A DNA stretch of 64,000 nt. Source: Antilocapra americana (lineage: Eukaryota > Chordata > Mammalia > Artiodactyla > Antilocapridae). How positions within the stretch are numbered: position 1 is the stretch's first letter; the number at the start of each line of letters is the position of its first letter. Location: positions 8,304,638-8,368,637 of the forward strand of contig ML660203.1 of NCBI GenBank assembly GCA_007570785.1, read 5' to 3'. Below the pieces are notes generated by a model. The model saw only the letters and a list, made by a program, of their open reading frames with translations, did not search any database and was not told where the DNA came from. Made by a program: the position numbers and the translations under genes. Below are positions 60,301-64,000 of this stretch, piece by piece.

Positions 60301-63300
60301 ATCTAAATAAAGAAAATTTTTGATTATTTGAAGGACACAGAGACTTAAGTCAATGAATAAGCTGCACTTTATTCCTTAATAACAAGAGTCATTATCAAAA
60401 GGATAGCAGTTCTCCTTGGATTAATATATAAAAATAATGTAGTGCCAGTAAAACAATAAACTAATAGCTTTGGAACTATACAAAAGCTGATTTTAATACC
60501 CAGGAGATCCATTAAAAAAAAACAAAAGGGGGTACTAGCCCTACCAGATATCTTAAACATATTAAAAAGGTATAATAATTAAAATAGAATTGTACAGGCA
60601 AATATAGAGAGTGATCAATGGAAACGACAGAATCCAGAATAAGAAACAAACTACATACAAAAATACAGTAAATAAAGGTAGTTCTGCAATATGCGGCATG
60701 GCGTTGGAACAACTAACTGGGTAGCGAGAGCCCTCACCCAGGCAGATCAAATATTTACATGGTTTTTAAAAAATAAATGAAATTGAAAAACTACCAGAAG
60801 AAACCAGGAGAAATTCATTTATTGAGTTTTCTGTAGACTTTTATGAACTTCCAATGAGGAAGTAGTCCTATTCAAATCTCAAAAGCCATTAAAGGAAAGT
60901 TTGATATATTTGACCTCATAAAAACAAAGCATTGTAAGACATGTGAAAAGACAGATGACCAAACAGATACAAATATTTGTAACCGTTCTCACAGCTGACA
61001 CAAAAACATATCAACAAAAAGCCTATACAAACCAGCAGGAAAATGACCAACCATCCAACAGATAAATGGATAAAGAACATGAACAGACAGCTCAAAGGAA
61101 AAAACAAATCTTAAGTAAAAAGATGTTCAAATTAACCATTAGAAGAATAACAGAAAATTGTATTAATATAAATTAATGTGAAGTCAAATCAGCCTAATAA
61201 TAAGCATACACACTGGTATTTCTAGATTTTGAGATTATACATATGAACTAATTTTTCATACCTTTATGTATTCCCTGAAATTTTTAAACATTTACTGCTT
61301 TCATCATAGAAGTGTTATTCTCATGAAAAGCTGTTTATAGATTATAATTTTCATTTATATATGCATTTGTATGTGTGTATTTAAAAATAACTGGTTATTT
61401 CTGGGTGAAAATACTCTGGGTCATCCTTGTTTTCTTCTTTGTAACTCATGGAAAACACAGAAAACTCACAATCATAATTTTTTTTAACTTTATTTAAATT
61501 ACAAAATAGCTATACTAGAAGATTGTTTTTATCTGAAGAGCAAAGATAAAAAAAGTTTGGTAGTAGTGACAAGGGCACTGGTAAGGCTGTTCTCGGTACA
61601 CCAGGGAGTGAAAAGTCGCTCAGCCGTGTCCAACTCTTTGCGACTCCATGGACTACACGGTCCATGGAATTCTCCAGGCCAGAATACTGGAGTGGGCAAC
61701 TGTTCCCTTTTCCAGGGGATCTTCCCAACCCAGAGATCGAACCCAGGTCTCCCACATTGCAGGTGGATTCTTTACCAGCTGAGCTACCAGGGAGGGTTTC
61801 TGTAGTGTTGTTATGACAAATAACAGTATTTGTCAAAATAACAAAGGCACACAAACTTTTGCCCAGAAACTCTACTTTAAAACTCAGTTTCACTCTTACT
61901 CTGGTATTCTTGCTCCTGCTCGAACTGAGTCTTTTGCCTTGTACTGAAGATCTGGTTAGACAGGCTCAAGGGGAAATAAAAGTGAGTTTCTGACAATTTT
62001 TTGAGGTCTTGTGAGATAAACAAGGCCAAAAAAAAAAAAACCCTCAGTCTCACAGGTATACTTCATAAAATTATTCATTACGTTGCTAATAATATTAGAA
62101 ACAATCTAAGTGTTAATCAATAAGGAAAAGGTTAAATAAATAATGATTTGTTCATTGTGCAGCCATAAAAAAAGCTGGGAAAGCTTTTTCGAGATTTGAA
62201 AATGGAAAGGTCTTCAACTTACATATTAAATTTTAAAAAAGATATTAAAAATACTATGTATTAAAATAATATTGTGTTTAAATTTTTAAAAAGATGGTTG
62301 TACAGCAAAGTAAATGATGTACTCAATGCCAGGTCACTTAATGCCACGTAAATTTAAAAATGGTTAGTCTGGTAAATTTAGCGATGTGCATAAACCAATA
62401 GTCAGTTGTACAGAGTGAAGGAAGTCAGAAAGAGAAAAACAAATATCATATATGCGGTGTTGGTGAAGACTTTTGAGAGTCCCTTGGACTGCAAGGAGAT
62501 CCAACCAGTCCACCCTAAAGGAGATCAGTCCTGAGTGTTCATTGGAAGGACTGATGTTGAAGCTGAAACTCCAATACTTTGGCCACCTGATGTGAAGAAC
62601 TGACTCATCTGAAAAGAGTCTGATGCTGGGAAAGATTGAAGGTGGGAGAAGGGGACAACAGAGGATGAGATGGTTGGATGGCATCACAGACTCAATGGAC
62701 ATGAGTTTGAATAAACTCCAGGAGTTGGTGATGGACACTGAGGTCTGGCGTGCTGCAGTCCATGTGGTCGCAAAGAGTCCGACATGACTGAGCGACTGAA
62801 CTGAATGTATACATATAGAATCTTGAAAGATGGTACTGATGAACCTATTTGCAAGGCAGGAACACAGACGCAGATGTAGAGAACAAACCTGTGGACACAG
62901 GGAGGAGAGGGTGGGACGAACTGAGAGATACATTGCCATATATACACTACCATGTGTAAAACAGATAGCTAGTGGGAAGTGGCTATGTAGCACAGGGGCT
63001 CAGCTCAGTGCTGTGATGACCTAGAAGGATGGGAAGAGGGTAGATGGGATGGAGGCTCAAGAGAGAGAGGATATATGTATATATATAGCTGATTCACGTC
63101 ATTGTACAACAGAAACTAATACATCATTGTAAAGCAATTATGTTCCAATTAAAAAAAATTTAAAAAGACAGTAAACTTTATGTTATGTATGCGTCCATGC
63201 TAAGGTGCTTCAGTCATGTCCAACTCTTTTTGACCCTAATGACCATAGCTCGCTAGGTTCCTCTGTCCATGGGATTCCCCCAGCAAGAATACTGGAATGG

Positions 63301-64000
63301 GTTGCCATGTCCTCCTCCAGGGGATCTGCCCAACCCAGGGATCGAACCCATGTCTCTCAGGTATCCTGCATTGGTAGGCAGATTCTTTATCACTGGCACC
63401 ACCTTGGAAGTCCTATGTTATGTACATTTTATCACAAAAAGAAAGGGAAAAAAATGGAGAGAATATGTATTACTGCTTATTTTGCCACTGAATGTTTCTG
63501 GAGTGATACACAAGAACATGATGAAGACTGCCTTCAGGAAAAGCAAATAAGTTTTTCATATGGGCTTCTTATTAAAGATGCTACACAATTTTCACTGGGG
63601 TTTGGCACCTAATATTATATATTTGTGGCTCTAGGGCAAAGGTCAACAGACTATAGCCCACAGGCCAAATTCAGCTTAAGTCCTATTTTGGTAAATTAAG
63701 TATTATACGAACACAACCATACTCATTCATTTTTTGGTACTACTTCTGGCTGCTTGGGGCAGAGATGAGTAGATGCGACAGAGACCAAATGACCCAAAGC
63801 CTAAAATATTTATTATCTGGTCCTTTAAGAAAAAGTTTGCCAAATCTGCCCTAGAGCAATTAAAATAATTCAAATATTAAGTGAGTTTCCTGATGTTCAT
63901 TTTTTATGTGGTACCCAGATTTCTCAAACATTCATGATTATTAATAGGATTTTAACCTTCCAGTGATTTAAATTAGCACTGGTAAATAAAATCAAATAAT
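39335..64000 (-). CDS. PHF20: PHF20 gene, 3' part (five exons; 5' part off the right edge)
   Basis: PHF20 is a nuclear subunit of the MOF/KAT8-containing NSL histone H4 acetyltransferase complex. It reads methyl-lysine through Tudor domains and H3K4me2 through a PHD finger, and binds methylated p53 (family knowledge). Visible coding exons are 57853-57952, 54823-55018, 48508-48907, 46566-46749 and 41744-41886, joined with phases 1, 2, 0, 1 into about 340 codons that end ...QIALCCST. This equals the C-terminal third of the roughly 1012-residue human protein. The PHD first half, zinc finger, AT-hook and Tudor exons must lie right of 64000; a search for the CICEV coding motif in 57953-64000 found none. 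Confidence 0.97.
39355..39360 (-). terminator. PHF20: PHF20 distal poly(A) signal
   Basis: Minus-strand AATAAA in AAAAATAAAACAGG, followed by the expected run-off into non-UTR sequence about 100 bp before the Bov-tA at 39028-39225. Its position sets the 3' end of the gene near 39335. Confidence 0.65.
41668..41677 (-). terminator. PHF20: possible proximal PHF20 poly(A) signal
   Basis: Overlapping minus-strand AATAAATAAA lies about 70 nt after the PHF20 stop. Use of it would give a very short 3' UTR. Whether it is used cannot be seen; no strong GT-rich downstream element is evident. Confidence 0.4.
41744..41886 (-). CDS. PHF20: PHF20 last coding exon
   Basis: The acceptor TTCTGCCTACAG completes Val, then [20 protein letters not shown] and [20 protein letters not shown], ending ALCCST and TGA (41744-41746). 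It is the known PHF20 C-terminus, with helical, leucine-rich spacing continuing the coiled coil of the previous exon. Confidence 0.98.
42310..42435 (-). mobile_element. Bov-tA fragment with small internal duplication
   Basis: GTTGCTCAGTCGTGTCCAAC to GATTTTCCAGGCAAGAGTAC. The phrase CATAGACTGTAGCC occurs twice in a row (about 42364 and 42381). Confidence 0.88.
42633..42845 (+). mobile_element. Bov-tA SINE
   Basis: GTTTCCCAGGTGGCACAGTG to GATGGACACTACTGAGCACA. ACCAGGTAATAA flanks it at about 42624 and 42841 as target duplication. Confidence 0.93.
43205..43276. repeat. 36-bp tandem duplication
   Basis: CTTCATCTTCCTTCCCAC and the following 18 bases occur twice head to tail (43205-43240 and 43241-43276) with a single T/C difference, so it is a recent duplication. 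Confidence 0.95.
43408..43650 (+). mobile_element. CHR-2 type tRNA SINE
   Basis: CTGTCCTGGTGGTCCAGCAA, CGTTCTAGAGCCTGTGAGCT and GCAGCTACGGAAACCCCAGC; directly abuts a Bov-tA. Confidence 0.82.
43658..43882 (-). mobile_element. Bov-tA SINE
   Basis: GTGCACTCAGTCGCTGCTGT to CACTGAGCCACCTGGGAAGC. Confidence 0.92.
44025..44215 (-). mobile_element. old nonautonomous DNA transposon (MER-type)
   Basis: GAGGTCCCCAGACTTTTGGC, ACCAGGGACCAGCTTGGTAG, AGGATGATTCAAGCGCATCA and CAATCTGACAGGAGGTACCA are hallmarks of a widespread palindromic mammalian DNA element. A second copy lies at 59026-59216. Family name not assigned. Confidence 0.65.
44700..44895 (-). mobile_element. Bov-tA SINE
   Basis: GTTGCTCAGTCATGTCCAAC to CAGACGCTTTACCGTCTGAG. 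Confidence 0.92.
46566..46749 (-). CDS. PHF20: PHF20 penultimate exon
   Basis: The acceptor TGCATCCCCAG is followed by [20 protein letters not shown], then [20 protein letters not shown] and MDSIEKELD, with donor ATG|GTAGGG (phase 1). The heptad-like spacing of hydrophobics in [20 protein letters not shown] indicates a coiled coil continuing into the last exon. Confidence 0.97.
46750..48507. other. PHF20: PHF20 intron with MIRs
   Basis: A plus-strand MIR-like piece (about 47125-47275) and a minus-strand MIR (47455-47660: TTCACTTGGCAGGCGGGTAA, GCTCAGAGTCACACCGCAAG) are seen. The remainder is unassigned. Confidence 0.6.
48508..48907 (-). CDS. PHF20: PHF20 exon: 400-nt linker exon
   Basis: The acceptor CTCCCAACAG completes Q, then [20 protein letters not shown]. 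The exon runs through [32 protein letters not shown] and [20 protein letters not shown] to SSPK at AAG|GTACGG (phase 0). The region is low in order-promoting residues, and the long conserved blocks identify PHF20 unambiguously. Part of the surrounding sequence differs from my recollection of human, as expected for a less constrained linker. Confidence 0.97.
49397..49600 (+). mobile_element. Bov-tA SINE
   Basis: CTTCCCTGGTGGCTCAGACA to ACAACTGAGCAACTAACACT. Confidence 0.95.
49660..50072 (-). mobile_element. two tandem CHR-type SINEs
   Basis: The first copy ends CACTGGACCACCAGAGAAGC near 49885; the second ends CTGGACCACCAGGGGAAGTC near 50065. Both are minus, just upstream of the COX7A2 pseudogene. 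Confidence 0.8.
50110..50547 (+). pseudogene. COX7A2: COX7A2 processed pseudogene
   Basis: An intronless copy of the mitochondrial cytochrome c oxidase subunit 7A2 mRNA. The reading frame from ATG 50137 to TGA 50388 has 84 codons including the stop, the parental length. Recognisable blocks are [40 protein letters not shown] and [13 protein letters not shown]. Codon 32 is TAA (50230-50232), which removes the mature protein. A 3' UTR with AATAAA (50512) and an A-tract to 50547 follows. The 9-bp direct repeat CTTCTGTTC at 50101-50109 and 50548-50556 is the target-site duplication. It sits antisense in a PHF20 intron. Confidence 0.95.
53583..53705 (+). mobile_element. CHR-type tRNA SINE
   Basis: GGGAGTTCCCCAGTAGCCTA, GGGCTTTCATTGTTGGGGCC and CAGGGAATAGAGATCCCACA. 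Confidence 0.78.
53710..54340 (+). mobile_element. L1 3' end split by a Bov-tA
   Basis: GGAATATTATTTAGCCTTAA, AGTCAAATTCATAAAGACAT and ACTGTACACTTAAAAATGGT, then after the SINE CTTACCACAATATTTTAAAA. The split point is flanked by TATTATGTA at 54075-54083 and 54302-54310. Confidence 0.85.
54084..54301 (-). mobile_element. Bov-tA SINE inside L1 end
   Basis: GTGCTCAGTCATGCCAAATT to CACTTCACCACTGGAAAGCC, with the 9-bp duplication TATTATGTA on both sides. Confidence 0.93.
54445..54600 (+). mobile_element. bovine-type L1 3' UTR end
   Basis: TCTGTGATGACCTAGAGAGA, AGGCTGATTCACATTGTTCT and CAAAGTAATTACCCTCTGAT, then an A-run: the typical ruminant L1 terminus. Confidence 0.85.
54823..55018 (-). CDS. 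PHF20: PHF20 exon: post-PHD helical region
   Basis: The acceptor ACTGCTGTAG and donor CA|GTAAGTGTG bound 64 codons plus 2 nt, phase 1 in and 2 out. They read [20 protein letters not shown] through [20 protein letters not shown] to KMSIL. It is a predominantly helical segment recognised from mammalian PHF20, directly C-terminal to the PHD finger. Confidence 0.98.
55240..55740 (+). mobile_element. L2 LINE 3' end
   Basis: GGCCTGCAGGACCTGGCTCC, CCTCCTCAGAGAGGCCCTTT and AAGAGCCAGAATAGGAACTG follow L2 over about 500 bases. Confidence 0.8.
57358..57465 (+). pseudogene. RNU6: U6 snRNA pseudogene
   Basis: Beginning GTGTTCGCTCTGGAAGCACA, then TATGCTAAAACCGGAACGA, AGAAAAGATCA and GGTGGCCC, the copy follows U6 spliceosomal RNA from its first base to the CATA(T)TT end. 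It has roughly one change in four or five bases and small indels. The invariant ACAGAGA core reads CAGAGAAA, and the terminal T-tract needed for Pol III termination is lost. No TATA or PSE was recognised upstream. It lies antisense in a PHF20 intron. Confidence 0.85.
57594..57618. repeat. (CA)n microsatellite, interrupted
   Basis: CCCCACACACACACATACAC followed by ACACAG. Short, probably variable. Confidence 0.9.
57853..57952 (-). CDS. PHF20: PHF20 exon: second half of the PHD finger
   Basis: The acceptor TTAATTCTAACAG precedes [20 protein letters not shown], then [13 protein letters not shown] and one base at CCAG|GTAGCA (phase 1). It supplies six of the eight C4HC3 zinc ligands: CEEC, the His of WQHG, the Cys of VCMG, and TCYVC. 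The first Cys pair lies in the preceding exon off-window. The aromatic Trp before the His is the usual methyl-lysine cage residue. Confidence 0.98.
58025..58077 (+). repeat. G-rich tract near PHF20 PHD exon
   Basis: About 50 bases with many G-runs (GGGGGGAGGGG, GGGAGG, then four consecutive GGGA units and GGGGGG) lie 70-125 bp intronic of the PHD exon's 3' splice site. The minus (sense) strand is C/T-rich. It has G-quadruplex or i-motif potential by sequence pattern only. Confidence 0.85.
58395..58590 (+). mobile_element. MIR SINE
   Basis: TCTGGCTCAGATATTCATTA, GCTCTGTGACCTTGCAGATC and CAGTTTCCCCATTTGTAAAA are MIR core phrases. Confidence 0.85.
58662..58880 (-). mobile_element. Bov-tA SINE
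   Basis: TCACTTCAGTCATATCCAAC to CACTGAGCCACCAGTGAAGT. Confidence 0.92.
59026..59216 (-). mobile_element. old nonautonomous DNA transposon (MER-type), second copy
   Basis: The ends AGGGGTCCCCAAC and GTTGGGGACCGCT are inverted repeats of each other. Internal CAAAACCGGTCCCTGGAGCC matches the copy at 44025-44215. Confidence 0.7.
59915..60055 (+). mobile_element. CHR-type tRNA SINE
   Basis: CTGGCAATCCAGTGGTTAAG, GGTCAGGGAACTAAGACCCC and CAGCCACAAAATTAAAATAA. Confidence 0.8.
60058..60212 (-). mobile_element. CHR-type tRNA SINE
   Basis: GTCCCAGACCAAGGATTGAA and CCACTGGCCCACCAGGGCAT; minus orientation, back to back with the plus copy. Confidence 0.72.
60290..61250 (+). mobile_element. old L1 ORF2 remnant
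   Basis: CCTACCAGATATCTTAAACA, AATAATTAAAATAGAATTGT, GAGTGATCAATGGAAACGAC and CAAAAGCCATTAAAGGAAAG are L1 ORF2 reverse-transcriptase-distal text. The frame is destroyed. Confidence 0.7.
61600..61797 (-). mobile_element. Bov-tA SINE
   Basis: GAAAAGTCGCTCAGCCGTGT to GCTGAGCTACCAGGGAGG. Confidence 0.93.
62290..63165 (+). mobile_element. bovine-type L1 3' end split by BovB tail
   Basis: The left part ends AAATATCATATATG; the right part resumes TATACATATAGAATCTTGAA, GATGAACCTATTTGCAAGGC, TATATACACTACCATGTGTA and ATAGCTGATTCACGTCATTG, ending in an A-rich run. A BovB tail (62450-62810) interrupts it. Confidence 0.85.
62450..62810 (+). mobile_element. BovB 3' end
   Basis: GCGGTGTTGGTGAAGACTTT, CACCTGATGTGAAGAACTGA and AGTCCGACATGACTGAGCGA, then CTGAACTGAA. 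Confidence 0.92.
63190..63413 (-). mobile_element. Bov-tA SINE inside L1 end
   Basis: GTGCTTCAGTCATGTCCAAC to CACCACCTTGGAAGTC. TATGTTATGTA at 63179-63189 and 63414-63424 is an 11-bp target duplication in an L1 terminal sequence. Confidence 0.95.
63629..63856. mobile_element. hAT-like nonautonomous DNA transposon
   Basis: The ends CTCTAGGGCAAAGGTCAACA and, reverse complemented, CTCTAGGGCAGATTTGGCAA form terminal inverted repeats. Inside are ACAGGCCAAATTCAGCTTAA, GCGACAGAGACCAAATGACC and CCTAAAATATTTATTATCTG, familiar from an abundant mammalian MER element of about 230 bp. It has no coding capacity. Confidence 0.75.

Larger units (their letters stand above)
57953..64000. other. PHF20: PHF20 intron (partial): content
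   Basis: MIR, Bov-tA, CHR, L1, BovB and DNA-transposon remnants are listed. 59220-59910 and 61250-61600 have nothing recognised. No upstream PHF20 exon was found. Confidence 0.65.

Noticed and set aside
61900..61943. Exon-like 44-nt segment with TTCAG acceptor and GTAAGAG donor on minus
   Set aside because: Its length does not preserve frame into the PHD exon, and the expected upstream exon should encode the first Cys pair of the PHD finger, which it does not.
62364..62993. 209-codon minus-strand open frame
   Set aside because: It reads antisense through a BovB tail and an L1 3' UTR; the sense strand of BovB is plus here.

Overview
This window is nuclear DNA from a ruminant, most likely a bovid (cattle, buffalo, sheep and goat cannot be told apart by eye). 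The evidence is dozens of Bov-tA SINEs, BovB LINE fragments, ruminant CHR (tRNA-Glu type) SINEs and the bovine-type L1 3' end. It also carries spliced mammalian genes, a CpG island, and older MIR, L2, HAL1, MLT1 and DNA-transposon remnants. The gene content matches human 20q11.23, inverted, so it is probably the bovine chromosome 13 equivalent (inference). There is no prokaryotic or viral operon, no CRISPR array and no obvious novel gene system.

Layout: (1) 1-37120, minus strand: CNBD2 (cyclic-nucleotide-binding domain protein, also called CRIS). Nine exons can be threaded with consistent splice phase, about 434 codons; the C-terminal exons lie off the left edge. (2) 36.6-37.9 kb: a CpG island holding a head-to-head promoter. 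The CNBD2 exon 1 ATG (37120) and the SCAND1 ATG (37322) are about 200 bp apart. (3) 37322-37861, plus strand: SCAND1, an intact intronless 179-residue SCAN-domain protein, with a poly(A) signal at 38085. (4) 39.3 kb to the right edge, minus strand: the last five exons of PHF20, covering the second half of the PHD finger to the stop codon, plus a 2.4 kb 3' UTR without young SINEs. Its N-terminal exons (Tudor, AT-hook, zinc finger, first half of the PHD) lie off the right edge. SCAND1 and PHF20 are convergent.

The introns are mostly transposon debris. Two retro-copies sit inside PHF20 introns on the opposite strand: a COX7A2 processed pseudogene (50110-50547, premature stop, poly(A) tail, 9-bp target duplication) and a degenerate U6 snRNA pseudogene (57358-57465).

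The genes do not form a pathway. PHF20 is a chromatin reader of the MOF/NSL acetyltransferase complex, SCAND1 is a SCAN-only regulator of zinc-finger transcription factors, and CNBD2 is a cAMP-binding protein of sperm development. The most interesting observations are the shared SCAND1/CNBD2 promoter with an acidic CNBD2 first exon, two Bov-tA insertions at the same position of two L1 3' ends with an empty copy in the same window, and a G-rich tract just upstream of the PHD exon.
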